Positions 12,182 through 23,640 of a stretch of DNA of 64,000 bases are shown in pieces. Origin of the DNA: Acestrorhynchus altus (taxonomy: Eukaryota > Chordata > Actinopteri > Characiformes > Acestrorhynchidae). The notes below the pieces were generated by a model. It ran no database searches and was not told the origin of the DNA. It saw only the letters and a list, made by a program, of their open reading frames with translations. Within the stretch, counting starts at the first letter, position 1. Each line of letters begins with the position of its first letter. The DNA lies in the NCBI GenBank assembly GCA_034509495.1, contig CM067522.1, positions 6,518,916 to 6,582,915 of the forward strand. The letters are read 5' to 3'. The position numbers were made by a program, and so were the translations under genes.

Positions 12182-12480
12182 CTGTGGCAACAAACTCAGT
12201 GGTCTGGGGTTTGTGGATGCCCTGGCTAAGTCCCTGCTGGGGCATAACAGCAGGGTTGTTTGACAAAAGCTCAATTCATCAAATCCTCCAAAAGCTGGTG
12301 GTCTCCAGTGCCTCCACACCCGGGGATGGGGTGATCTGTGCTCTAGCTGCCCTTGGTGGGCCCTGTGGCCAGCGCCTGGAAGCCAATTATAAAGTAAATA
12401 AAACTCATTGCCATCATTCATCTCCTGTGAAATCTGTGTAATCATCTCACAGCAAGGCACATTTGTGACATGGAGATGCA
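12181..12480. other. complex GC-richer block, candidate conserved element
   Basis: Abrupt change from (CA)n to non-repetitive, GC-richer sequence. It ends in a TAAT/AATAAA-rich part ('ccaattataaagtaaataaa'). An 85-codon frame on plus and a 126-codon frame on minus both cross it, and neither has a recognised domain. It could be an exon or an enhancer; I cannot tell which. Confidence 0.2.
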
Positions 12481-12813
12481 CGGGCTTCTTTCACTGCATG
12501 ACATTTCAGCATTTTAATGGGATGTGAATTAGAAATGAGGGGTCACGTTTATTTCATGGTGTGATGGATACCATTGGTCATGGTTTATTTTTCAGTAATA
12601 TAGACGTTTTATTGCAGATACATGTAAAAATGATTCCAATATGACCAGTTTTCAGCAACTTGTCAGGGTTAAAGATGGCTGAATGAAGATGACAGTTCTG
12701 ATTATTCTAAAATGACAGAGAAGACTACATAACAACTATAATAAAGCTAATTTCCAAAATTCCAAAATGAAAAGTATTTCTAAAGTGGTGATCAAAACTC
12801 AACACATACACAA

Positions 12814-13357
12814 TACAATTACAGAGTGTAGTCCATTTATTCCTCAGTGGTCAGGACCCCACAGGACCACCACAGAGCAGGTATTATGTGGGTGGTGGGT
12901 CATTCTTTGCACTGCATTGACACTGACGTGGAGGTGGTGTGTTAGGCTGTGTTTCACTTGTATGAGTGGATTAGACACAGATGTGCTGCTGGAGTGTTTA
13001 AACACTGTGTCAATTTACTGCCCACTCTATTACACAATCATATCTAGTTGTTTCCCCTTGTAGATGTAAAGTCAGAGACAGAAGCTCATCTGTTTCTGCA
13101 CTGTTTTGTTGGTCATCCTCGAGTCCTTCACTGGTGCTCACAAGATTGACAGGACTGGTTGGCTGGATATTCTGGTTGGTGGAGTATTCTCAGGTCAGCA
13201 GTGACACTGAGGGGTTTAAAAACTCCAGTAGTACATACACTAACACTTCATCACCACTTTAGTGTCACTTCAGTGCTGAGAATGAATTACCACCCACATA
13301 ATACCTGCTCCATGGTGGTCCTGTGAGATTCTGACCATTGAAGGAGTATTGAATTTG
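12814..13357. mobile_element. long-inverted-repeat MITE family 2, copy 1
   Basis: The two ends are inverted copies: 'accacagagcaggtattatg' plus 'tgggtggtgg' on the left pairs with 'accacccacataatacctgc' plus 'tccatggtgg' on the right (about 12860-12897 against about 13288-13318). Between them is 'agtgctgagaatga'-type and 'gtttaaaaactccagtag'-type sequence that I recall from a fish MITE of about 0.9 kb. Copies 2 and 3 lie at 21775-21925 and 50348-50680. No coding capacity. The superfamily is not established here. Confidence 0.7.
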
Positions 13358-14010
13358 GTGGAAGAAAAATAATATATATATTTATATATATTATATAATA
13401 TATTAATACTCAAAATAATTGGTTTTGTTTATTTTTTTTTACTCAACTGTATAATTTTGGATCATCACTATTGGTCCATTTCTAGTCCACTAACCCCAAT
13501 ATAAAGGACCATAGGTGCTAAGAATTGGGTAGCTATTGTTGCACATTAATAATAAGATTTATACATTTTAATGGTAGTTACAAACCTGTAGAACAGTGGT
13601 GTAGCTGTACTTTGTTCCACTTCAGAAAATTCTTAAGTGACATGGAAAAAGAGTGATGGGATATTTTAGATTCAGCAGTGTGTTGGGGTGTGATGGACAG
13701 AGCTCCTGTGGTGTGATAAGGTTAAGTGTCAGAGTGTATTAAATAGAGTGATGGTGTATAGGATGTAGCCAGGAACAGATTGCGAAGGGAAGAGGTCCAT
13801 GCAGAGGTTGTGTTTGTTTAGAAGTGGCTGTGTCACTCTGCTTGTGGGCCACTTGGTGGGGACCTTCATGGGTGGCCTTTTCACCACGTTCACTCACTCA
13901 CACATGCATTGCTGCGTGTTTGTTTTCCTATGTTTGTGGGGTATTTCCACTGACTTGAATGTGATTGTAAATAATGAGGCCACACTGCATCTGAAGTCGG
14001 TAAAGTTAGA
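13358..14010. other. unassigned sequence
   Basis: AT-rich. A short AT-palindromic run lies at 13370-13405. No recognised gene. Confidence 0.4.
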
Positions 14011-14011
14011 C

Positions 14012-14060
<49 letters not shown>
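14012..14060 (+). repeat. (GATA)n microsatellite
   Basis: About 12 GATA units. Confidence 0.95.
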
Positions 14061-14604
14061 TGTATCATCATATGTATTATCTACATTAGTTGTTTTTAGA
14101 GCTAATTCAGTAAATGTCCTATTTTCCCTGCTGATGTTATAGCTATATTTGGTAGGAAAATAGTTATAATTATGATAATTATATTATAGTTCATGCTGTT
14201 GTAATTACATTATTGCTTATTATTGATTTTTATGTTGGAAAAAAAGAAGATTAGGAGGCAAAACTACCACTGATGAAGATTACGAAAACAGTAAAAATAA
14301 ATAAATTAGTATTTTCAAATTGCATTATATGATGATATTTGTGATGAAGAATGAGCCAACAAGATAAAAAAAAGTACATTTTTATTCAAATTCAAGTTCA
14401 GATCATTCAGCCTTATAGCCACACATACATTTTATTTATTTTTTTATGTTTATTTTTATTTTATTTTTACACTGTACTGTTTGGGGTACTGAGGAGGACA
14501 TCTGGTCCCCACAAAGCACTAAAAACATGAGCACACAATGTGCCAATCCCTTACACATTGTTTTGTTGCCTATTCTCTTTTTGTTTCTCCTATACACACT
14601 CATG

Positions 14605-14642
<38 letters not shown>

Positions 14643-14981
14643 ATCACTACTGTGTGTGAAACCAGCTATTTTTGTGTCACTGTTTATGGACCTATAGTTC
14701 TACTATCAGCTCACTGTTTAAAGCCCACCCCTGCTGTAGATAACAGACTGTGACTAGGAAAGGTTTTCCTATCTTTACTTCACTGTATGAGAAACCGCAT
14801 TGAAGACTGGATAAGAGAAAGCAGGGGTTGGAATCTCCATTATGTCTGAAACAACAACTGACTGTACCAAAGACAATATGCAATATGAGACCTTTTAATG
14901 CCCACTATAAAAGTGGTCGTAATAGTAATTTCAGCACAGGTGTGTTAGATATAGCTCTTCTCACACAGGTGGGATGATGTC

Positions 14982-14982
<1 letters not shown>
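14061..14982. other. unassigned AT-rich sequence with a (CA)n tract
   Basis: Contains (CA)n at about 14607-14641. No gene recognised. Confidence 0.45.

Positions 14983-15048
<66 letters not shown>
14983..15048 (+). repeat. (TCA)n microsatellite
   Basis: About 22 TCA units. The minus-strand frame encoding a poly-Asp run is a translation of this array, not a protein. Confidence 0.95.
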
Positions 15049-16389
15049 CCATCAACATCCTTATCATTCACAAGCAACATCTGGTCTTCCTGCAGACCGG
15101 TGACTGTGTTGTGACGTGATACTTCCCATAGAGCCTTTTCAAGCTCTATATAACTCATTTATATCCACCACCTCCCACAGAAATGGTCCTACATTTGTGG
15201 TTAAAGAACATAAAAATCAAATATCCATCTAAATGTCTGTATGTCTGCTCTTGCCATTTTATTTGGGGGAAAATGAATACCAGAACATCCTTATCCAGAG
15301 ATAGAACTCAAAGAGTTCATTCTGTCCAAGGGAAACCAACAACAGAACCCAGATAAAAAGTTCATGAAGTTTTGATGAAGCAGGCACATCGGGTGCTTAT
15401 GAGGCTGTTGGGCTAGTGAGCTCTGCTCTAAATAACATTAAATCTAACAAATGCATCAACTTCACCAGAGCTTCCTAGCAGAGCTGTTTCTCTGGATAAG
15501 GATGTTCTCATGTTGGTTTCTCCTTCAAAGAAAGGTAAGAATAGACTTTTGGGTGGATGTTTTAAATGAAGGTCCTTCAACAGATGCAGATCCTCTTTGG
15601 AAGGCAGTGGATTTAGGTTATATGGTCAGTTTTGTCTTACCAGACAGTGTTGGTAAAACTGTATTGCTTTTAGCCTCAGTTCCATGTTCGACCAAAGTAT
15701 GAACATTTTTTTGGATGTACATCTAAAATTTAAAGAGTAACTTTCATTAGTAAATCAGATTCTGCCAAAAACCTTTCATTCCAAATAGATTTGTTTACAT
15801 GGATTTTGATATTAAATTCCATTCTGTTGGATAGAATGGATAGAACTTTTGTTTTAAAGTGACTGAGAACATACATTCATGTTTGAATATGAAGAGGAGC
15901 TTCTTATTGAACCATCTGGCCATCAAGCAAACACAGACCTTTGGAGGTTTAGTTTTCTTCTGCTGAAGCTTTTTTTAAAAAACACCTGTTACCAAGTAGT
16001 TTAATGACACAGCCATACATTACACATATCATTAGAACTCTCTCTTAAGGGTCATACATGTAAAATACTAAAGTGAGGTTCACCAGCTGTTTTTCCTTTC
16101 TTTTCTTCACTCACTAAAGGAAGTCATCTTGTTTCAAGCAACCCAACCCTTATATTAACTCACAGGGAACATAGTTAACCTTCTGTGAGTCAATGGTCTG
16201 AAACATGGAAAAGAGTGAAGCTGAAGAAAAAGCAGACATGAATTTGTATAATTCATGAATATTTGATAAGTTATAAACATCTATTCTGTCACAATTATAC
16301 ACACTTATATAAGTGAATATTTAAATCCATAAGCATATCAAGTGACGTGTATTTGTGTAATGAGTTGTTGGCTAAAGAGATCTACACCC
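15049..16389. other. unassigned sequence with a family R3 fragment
   Basis: About 15575-15625 ('agatgcagatcctctttgga') is shared with 32180-32205. The rest is AT-rich with no gene recognised. Confidence 0.4.
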
Positions 16390-17011
16390 TATCTCAGTGG
16401 TATGCAGCTCTCTTGAACTTGCTAAGATACTGGGATGTGATCACAGAACCATCAAACGTTTTGTTGCAACTGAGCCGAAAGAAAAGTGTTTAGAAAAAAA
16501 GGTGCAAATTAATGGATAAAGATTTGAGAAGATTCAAACCCACTATGAAGGAACCCACTATCCTCCAGTGCTCCATATTCCAGAACTGCAACCTTCCTGG
16601 AGAGTGTAGAAGTACCAGATATCCAAAGTCCAGATACTTCGCTGAAACACAACCATCACTGAACAGGTTTTTGGACAGATGAGATAGTAGTGACTCTTGA
16701 TGGACCAGATGGATGGACCCGTGACTAGATCAGTAACAAGCGCAGAGCTGCACTTCCACAGTCTGATATTTGGGTTGAAGATGGACTCAAGATGAACCCC
16801 CAAACCTACTGTTTTTATAAGTAATTTTGTACAAAGAATCTTTCAAGAAGGCCATTGCATGCATCAAAATACTCCACAGCATGGTTAGCCAGTAAAGGCC
16901 TTACAGATAAAAGAATAATAGCATGGCCCCCTTCCTCACCTGACCTAAACCCTGTTGAGATCTTGTGGGCTCTTCTTAAACAGGAGATTTACAGTGAACA
17001 GTAAACAATGT
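16390..17011 (+). pseudogene. dead Tc1/mariner transposase gene
   Basis: Frame-shifting translation of the plus strand gives the family blocks in order: an HTH-like start (LAKILGCDHRTIKRFVA, about 16419-16470), a middle with 'LDGPDGWTRD' (about 16698-16727), a block like the 'QDNAPxH' acidic motif reduced to HQNTPQH (about 16862-16882), and the C-terminal signature WPPSSPDLNPVEILWALLKQ (about 16924-16983). Reading frame is broken repeatedly, the Asp of the QDNA-type motif is Asn-like here, and no start is usable, so no active protein is possible. The coding sequence ends where an (ATA)n array begins. Confidence 0.8.
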
Positions 17012-17012
17012 G

Positions 17013-17097
<85 letters not shown>
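17012..17097 (+). repeat. (ATA)n microsatellite
   Basis: About 28 units, directly joined to the truncated transposase pseudogene. The poly-Asn and poly-Leu frames over it are artefacts. Confidence 0.95.
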
Positions 17098-17099
<2 letters not shown>

Positions 17100-17968
17100 G
17101 GTTTTCACTAAAATCAAGCATAATCAAACAAATGATTCTAAAATCAAACAAATGATTCCATTTGTTTAATCATTTATTTTCATTCTTCAAAAACCTGACC
17201 AAGCGAGTTCTGCTGGGTTGGAAAAAAATCCTGCAGCCATACCAGCCTTTTGCAGATAAGTGACCCTTTTAGTGACCTCTGGGGATTATACAATACATCC
17301 TTTCACACCTAAGAAAAATACACCTGCTCTACCATAGTTGTAAATGTGTAGTTTGGAAATATACAAACTTATCCCATATACCTTAGTGCACCAGTTAGCA
17401 TCATGCAAATATATGCCTGACACTCTTCAGGGGGCACAAACAAAATCTTGCCTAAGGCAGCGCAAGATGAGAGTTGTTTTTGTTTATGGCAGTGCAATAC
17501 ATGTCAAGCCACTAATGCCACAGAAATGCTAATTGCCTAAAAATCATGGGAAAAACCTTGAATTCCCGAGACAGTTTATCTTTTAGCATATGCTCTGACC
17601 TGGGTTATCTAATCCAAGTGGCTAATAAATGTTATCTGTATTTTCATTTATTAGCCCTTGTTAAGTTAATTTATGGTTCCTTTTTCCGCAAACAGATCCT
17701 AGATAATATGTAACTGAAGATCCAGAGTCAAAAGAATGAATGAATAAACAAATGAATGAATGGAGGACAAATGAACAAATGAAAGGATTTGACATGTTTC
17801 AGACATGTTGATATTTACTACCTTCGGTGAATGAGTGTAATTTTTTTTATTTAAATCTCAAAATGAACAACAGAGAATTAAAGCAGGTGAAATTAATATA
17901 TTTTGCACATTCAGATTTAGACATATTTGGAACACTGGCCATATTAATCCTTAAATTAATCCTTAAAT
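17098..17968. other. unassigned sequence
   Basis: AT-rich; a degenerate AATG-rich run lies at 17735-17785. No gene recognised. Confidence 0.4.
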
Positions 17969-17971
17969 CAG

Positions 17972-18039
<68 letters not shown>

Positions 18040-18040
18040 T
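17969..18040 (+). repeat. (GTT)n microsatellite
   Basis: About 23 GTT units with one GTC interruption. It produces poly-Val, poly-Leu and poly-Thr artefact frames. Confidence 0.95.
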
Positions 18041-18309
18041 TGTGCTCTGTCTCTTCCATTGAGGTTTACCATATGTAGAACAAGTTGTTTCTGTCAGTTT
18101 GAGTCAAAGGAGGACAAACACTGTGAAATTCATGTTAAATATTCTAATATTCAACATATCATTCAAATTGTTAAAGTAATGGTTTCCTTTGTAATAAGTA
18201 CATGTGAAGTTTGTCATTTTTGCATTACATTAGAACAGAATACTCAAAGTAAAATACACTATATCTATTAAGTTGCTCTAGATCCCATGAACCCTGCAGG
18301 AAAAAAAAC

Positions 18310-18700
18310 ACACACCTCCACTTAAAACATCTGCCCCCCACTTGCAAAAGCTTCAGCTGAATATCTGGTCAGCAGATAATGAGTGTACTTATCCCATTAC
18401 TCAACTTGTGCAGATGAAGAATGTCAAAGGGGGAGGCCTGAGTTTGCCCCATGGAGAGTGTTTGCTGGTCCCCACCTGTTATCAAAGGCTTAGTAAAGGA
18501 GACTCCCAATTTTCCCAGCCCAGCGGCATACATGGGGCTACACATCCGCCCATGCACAGATCTTTCACCAGACCTGGGCTGTCTTTCATCTGGCCAATAA
18601 GAGAACAGGCGGAGGAGAGCCCAGGTGTCTCCTCTAGCCAGCTGTAGAGCTCCATTCAGAGGGTCCGAGCACTGCCTAATCAAATGCACGACCTAGGCTG
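18310..18700. other. GC-richer complex block, candidate regulatory element
   Basis: Non-repetitive segment clearly richer in GC than its neighbours, with a CCAAT-type box ('ggccaataagagaacaggc', about 18592-18610), a GATAA-like core ('cagataatgag') and a TCF/LEF-like core ('tatcaaagg'). Frames of about 100 codons are open on both strands but carry no recognised domain. Enhancer or cryptic exon; not decidable here. Confidence 0.25.
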
Positions 18701-19177
18701 GAAGCACAAAGACTATTATACTGTATGTGTACCTGCAGATCCACAAGAACCGACATACACAAGAACCTCATGTGCACCTGGTTGGCCCACAGAAGAGCAC
18801 ACACTTAACCTTTTGTTTTCAGGCATACAGTGGCTGCTCACACATCTACTCACGTGCACACCTGGAGAAAGCAGAAGCTCAGACAAAGTCTGTCCTTCTT
18901 CTCCCAGATGTTCTTCATGCAAGATGTCCCTCAAGCAGCTGTTGATATAGATAACCTAAATGCATTAATTACTAACAGCAATATTTTGTGAAGATATGGC
19001 TTTTGCAGTCCACAGGAGGTAGAGTGTTAATGCTAATGACCAGCTAGAAACCAAATGTTTGTTTATAGGTTTACTGGATTAATGCTTTTGAACAAGGTCC
19101 TTCAGTTCTGGCCCTGGAGGGCAGATGGACTGGACAATGTCTCTGATTTCCCTGCTTAAACAACTAACATATAACTA
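18701..19177. other. unassigned sequence
   Basis: No recognised gene. About 19097-19135 resembles one end of the hAT-type MITE ('ttctggccctggagggc'). Confidence 0.35.
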
Positions 19178-19620
19178 TGAGTGGCGTAGCAGGCTAAGGT
19201 GCTCCCACTATGATCCTGAGGTCGCTGGTTCGAATCCAGGTTCATGCTGCTCACCATCGGCAGCCGGAGACCAGAGGGAGTGGAAATTGGCTTGCTCTCC
19301 CTCGGGGGGTGGGTTGATGGCGTGCCTCCCACATCTCACAAGTGCGCTGCTGGTCGACACGGACGTTTGCCGTCCATTGTGTCAGAACCGGGGATCCGGC
19401 ATTCTCCTCCAAGCGTGATGGCTGCCCAGCAACGGCAGTTCGAAAAGAGGCTGCAGGCTATCGTCACATGACTCGGAGGAAACGTGGATGATCTCTCCCC
19501 CCCTAGTGTCGAGAGCAGGGCATGTAATGTGGGAGGCTACTTACTTAGGGGGATGGGTAATTGGCACGTCTAAATTAGTAGGGGTGAAAAATTGGAAAAA
19601 TGGCAAAAAAAAAAAATAAA
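19178..19620 (+). mobile_element. tRNA-derived SINE (family A), full length
   Basis: The head carries RNA polymerase III promoter boxes: box A TGGCGTAGCAGG at 19182-19193 and box B GGTTCGAATCC at 19227-19237, both near consensus. The body includes 'catcggcagccggagaccag', 'cttgctctccctcggggggt' and 'ctgcccagcaacggcag', and the element ends in an A-rich tail at about 19603-19617. A reverse, head-diverged copy lies at 63552-63893 and a fragment at 61345-61465. The element needs a partner LINE for movement, which is absent here. The cloverleaf is not a functional tRNA. Confidence 0.85.
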
Positions 19621-20829
19621 ATATGATGGTTTATTACACACCCTAGACCAAATGGAAAAACTAAAAAACTAGTTTTCCAGTAACGGAAAACATCTGGAAA
19701 ATAAGAATGTTCAGGAAATATTAGTAAAGTATAAAGTTGGACCATTATGTCACAGAGGTTTTTATTAGGTCATGTGTTCAGTTATTGATAATGTCCTGTT
19801 TTATAGTCCATTCATTCATACTGCTATACTGCATTGTGACTCATGAACAGATGTTTAGGCTCTAGTAGCACAGCAGCTTTAAGCAGCACGTAATGTTCCC
19901 TGTAACATTTCAGGAGGACTTGATGATGGTATGGTTGGAACAGTTTGTGTGAGTGTGTCCCTTTTGATGGTTCAGTTAGGGGTCATTACAGGTTGTGTTG
20001 GTGGCTTTTATGTCAAGGATGGCCACAGTAATGCAGTATTTTAGGACTTTTCATGAGCAACAGCTGTTTTGTATATAGGCCCTGTAAACTGTTGTGCAAC
20101 AGTCCTGGAAAATAATTTCCTATAAAGAGTGGTAACCTACCAAAATTGGTGATTGAAGATGGATGAATGAGGTGTGTTTGAGCAACAAAACCACTAAACT
20201 ATTCTGAACACCAGCACTCCTGGATCAGATCTGAAGAACCTTGTCTTAGAAGAGCCATATACAGGACCCCTTTTAATCTCCCAAAGATCTTTCCAACTGA
20301 TGTTTCTTACAGAAATCATTTTGTTAAATAAGTTTGTTAGTTGAACCTGATACCTGCATTTTGCATGCTGTTTTCTTGGCTTCATATTTTAGGATTACAG
20401 TGACCTACACACATGATACACATATCATAAGCTAAAATTCACTCATTGCCAACTGAATTAAATCCCAGTTTAATGCTGAAGGAGCTTCCATTCCATGTTT
20501 ACTTCTCAACCTGCATGCAGACTCCAGCTGACCAGCAAGATGGGGCAGGGCTAATGATGTCACTGATATTGGGCTATAGAGGGAAATGGGAAAGGAGAGG
20601 CTCACTGTTCTCTTTCTTTGCTTATACGGTGTTCAGATTTCAGAATAAAAGTACTGAGAAGAGATATTGATGATAAAGATTTATGGTTGATTTTGTTTTT
20701 TGTTTTTGTTTTTTGTTTTTTTTGTTTGTTTTTTTCTTGGATAACTGCAAAATATGTTGAAGAACTTGTTGATATGACTATAAACATTTTTTGTCAATGG
20801 TCAAATTCATACAAATATGTAAATACTCT
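19621..20829. other. unassigned sequence
   Basis: Includes a fragment resembling family R3 at about 20500-20560 ('catgcagactccagctgacc', also near 33550) and a T-rich run at 20690-20735. No gene recognised. Confidence 0.4.
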
Positions 20830-21000
20830 TAATTCTTACACCTCAAATGAAGATTAATTTTGATAGCATAGGATCTCATCTCCTGAAAACAGCAAAATCT
20901 GTCATAAGTGACTGTCTCCTATAAATACTTTTCTAATTTTTTGGTGAATAAAAGTATCTCAAACATCCCACAAAATTGGCCTAGAGTTCTAAAAGTTAAA
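20830..21000 (+). repeat. interspersed repeat family R2, copy 3
   Basis: Best preserved copy. Blocks in order are 'acctcaaatgaagattaat', 'tctcatctcctgaaaacag', 'gtgactgtctcctataaata' and 'atcccacaaaattggcctag'. Confidence 0.65.
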
Positions 21001-21774
21001 GATCCTCAACATAAAGAACACACTGCATTCCAATTACAGATAGAACTATAAATACCTGTATTAAGAGTTTGGGTGTAATTTCTTTTTTTATTTATTTAAC
21101 AACCTACTCTTCATTACTAAATTATAAAGGGAACATGTGTCATCTCTACCAGCACAAAAGTTGTGGGGGATCAATTAAACATGGTGTATTGAAGCCATAG
21201 GGGAGCTCCTCAAGGTTTGGCAGTAGGTGGTATATTACTGACCACCAGGGCAGTAAGTTAAACAGATCAGAGATAAGCCTTTGGAGATTTTGGAGCACAG
21301 TCAAACTTCCCTCAGCATGGGACCTGCTGGAGAGCATTAAATCTATTACAGTAATAGTATAATGCCTTAACGTTACCCCAACAGACCAAAGTTGAGTCAT
21401 ACAGTTCTCTGTGGTAGCCTATATTAACTCAGCTGAGGGTTCTGTTCACTGTTTAATGCAGTATGTGAGGGATTGAGGTGAACCATGAAGAAGTGTATTG
21501 TCACTCTCATACAAAGCCTTGTAACATTGAGCAATTACCTTCTAATAAATGACAGCTGTATACATTGTGTAAATGTTTCATGCTGAATACACCAACAGAA
21601 ATGGTCCAAAATTACTTCCATTTTAGACCATTTCTGTGAGAGTTAAATGATGAAGGGATAAAATGTACCAACATATAGTCCATAATATTTTAATGTAAAA
21701 TTACATGATATACTAAAAAGGTAACTAGCTCCTTGTCCATACAGGAGCCCTTTGTGGTTCTATCATTTCTGACT
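21001..21774. other. unassigned sequence
   Basis: No recognised gene or transposon. Confidence 0.4.
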
Positions 21775-21925
21775 ATAATCCATCTGTTTCTCTGGATTCG
21801 TCAAAGGTCAGGACCACCACAGAGCAGGAATTATTCTCAGCAGTGGTGGTGATGTGTTTGTATGTGTTGCACTAGTGTGAGCAGATCAGACACAGTAGTG
21901 CAGTATTTAAACACTGTTCCATAAA
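21775..21925 (+). mobile_element. long-inverted-repeat MITE family 2, copy 2 (fragment)
   Basis: Carries 'atccatctgtttctctgga', 'ggtcaggaccaccacagagc' and 'gtgagcagatcagacacagt', in the order of the family left arm. The right arm is missing. Confidence 0.65.
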
Positions 21926-22105
21926 GAACCATGTTTAAATAGAAATGTGTGGTAAGAACCTTTATACTGGTGAAACATGTATGCATCAACATTTTAGACC
22001 TTTTTAACACAACCATGTCTCTATTACAAATATAGTTCTTTATAGAACCAACTGTGGTTGGTTCACATAACCATTCAAAGTGCCTTTATTTTTAAGAGTG
22101 CTGAG
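21926..22105. repeat. 'aaagaaccatgtttaaa'-type interspersed repeat, copy 1
   Basis: Shares 'tctctattacaaatatagtt' / 'ctttatagaaccaac' and 'ttcaaagtgcctttat' with 42010-42170 ('ctctattacaaacacggttc', 'tttattgaaccaacag'). Pieces with 'tttctttacagaaccattt' occur near 24950 and 49700. Probably a MITE; the class is not resolved. Confidence 0.5.
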
Positions 22106-23065
22106 TTAGAACCAGGTTTACAGTTTAGAATTTAGGAACAGGGTTAGTGTTTTGAGCTGAGGTTAAGGTTAGTTAAGGTAAACGTTATGGTTAGGACCAG
22201 ATTTATGGTGAATTTATTAGATATTTAGTTGAATATATGTGTATGCAACATAAGCATCAACAAGCTGTTTAATAGTTCTAAAGTGTTCTAACCAATTAAG
22301 CACTGCACTCCTGCCTGGTCCTACTGCTGTTCATTACAGTAAAGTAACTGTTCTCTAAGTGAGCTCACTGAATAAGCCCCTGTCCAAAACTGCTAGCACT
22401 CATTCCCATTGAAGGACAAGCCAAGGTGACATTGAAGGAGCAGAACAAGATTAATCTCTAGATTAAACCTGACCTTGCTCATTCAACTTTAACCTCATAA
22501 AAAGTGACTGGCTACTCATTAGTATATGTAACATCTGCAACAGGGATGATGACCCACCGTAATGACAGACATATGGCCATATGAATGAAATAGCATTGTT
22601 GAGAGCTTTCGGTGTAAGTGCCTGTAATTACATACGGGTTTTAACAGATGTGTTCTGTCTGATAGGTGTTCTTCATATAAGATGTTCTCTTTTGGGGATT
22701 AAAGTGTTTCTCCTGACATAAATAAATGATTAGTGTAGATCTGACTGATCTGAATGTAGATGTTTCTCTCGGTGACTTAACATCCGACCAAACATAAATG
22801 AATGAACATCTTCTGTTAAACTGCTTCTTCCTCTTCTTTTTCTCATTAAAATATAAAACATAGTTGCACAACAAATTGCACCCAGAAGGAAGTGTTGAAT
22901 TTCAATGTTATTTGGAGGGAAGGTAAAGATTAAATATAAAAAAAAAAAAATTAAATGTAGAGTGATATTGGAAATATGTATTGACACATACAGAAGTAGT
23001 CTCTCAGTATGGAGTTGTGTATAATGCAACTTGCCATATGTATTAAAATGGAGTAGCAGAGCTTC
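22106..23065. other. unassigned sequence
   Basis: About 22380-22640 is non-repetitive with several TAAT cores. No gene recognised. Confidence 0.35.
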
Positions 23066-23338
23066 CTAATAATGATAATCCATCCCATGCAGCTTGAATA
23101 TGCTCATGATAGATTTTGCGGTAGAGGAGGAGTGTCCAATAGCATTCCACACATCCCCAGATAGGTCTGGGGATGTGATTGGCAAAGGCATAGTATCTGT
23201 ATCTCCAAGGCAAACCCTTGAGACAGCAGCAATATGCAGATAAGCATTGTCCTGTTGGAATAGTGCGCCAGAGAGTGCATTCAGAAAAAGTAGGAATACT
23301 GGTTGCAGGACCTTGTTAATGTAATGGTGGGCTGTCAA
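23066..23338 (-). pseudogene. Tc1-like transposase, 3' fragment
   Basis: A 90-codon minus-strand frame keeps the second half of a Tc1/IS630-type DDE domain. It has FLNALSGALFQQDNAYLHIA (the QQDNAxxH block with the second catalytic Asp) and then SPDLSGDVW, which corresponds to the SPDLSPIExxW block carrying the third acidic residue. The N-terminal HTH and first Asp are missing, WPA is degraded to LPI, and there is no complete frame. A dead fragment. Confidence 0.8.
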
Positions 23339-23415
23339 AATTCAAAGAAGATACTGATTCCTTGTTGATGCAACTATTTTTTGATGATTTTTTAAAAATG
23401 CTACTGTTACTGTTA

Positions 23416-23524
23416 CAGTGTCTTGTGAAAGTATTCACACCCCTTGGCATTTTTGGTGTTTTGCTATGTCACAACTTGGAATTAAAATGGATTATTTGAG
23501 GAGTTACAGAATGAAAAGACCTTC

Positions 23525-23525
<1 letters not shown>
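23416..23525 (+). mobile_element. Tc1/mariner terminal fragment
   Basis: Starts after TA (23414-23415) with 'cagtgtcttgtgaaagtatt' and continues 'cacaccccttggcatttttg', a Tc1/mariner end I recall from teleosts. The fragment stops where an (ATA)n array starts. Confidence 0.6.
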
Positions 23526-23605
<80 letters not shown>

Positions 23606-23640
23606 CATCATCATCATCATCATTAATAAATAAATAAATA
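23526..23640 (+). repeat. (ATA)n-(TCA)n-(TAAA)n compound microsatellite
   Basis: About 26 ATA units, about 6 TCA units, then about 4 TAAA units. The poly-Ile frame is an artefact. Confidence 0.95.

Noticed and set aside
14961..15158. 65-codon frame with a long poly-Asp run (minus)
   Set aside because: It is only the translation of the (TCA)n array at 14983-15048.
16945..17155. poly-Asn (plus) and poly-Leu (minus) frames
   Set aside because: Translations of the (ATA)n array at 17012-17097.
17827..18271. poly-Val, poly-Leu and poly-Thr frames
   Set aside because: Translations of the (GTT)n array.
19125..19471. 75-97 codon frames at the SINE, and tRNA gene call
   Set aside because: Box A and box B belong to a tRNA-derived SINE followed by a SINE body and A-rich tail; there is no acceptor-stem closure expected of a real tRNA gene.
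23418..23633. poly-Ile frame
   Set aside because: Translation of the (ATA)n array that follows a transposon end.
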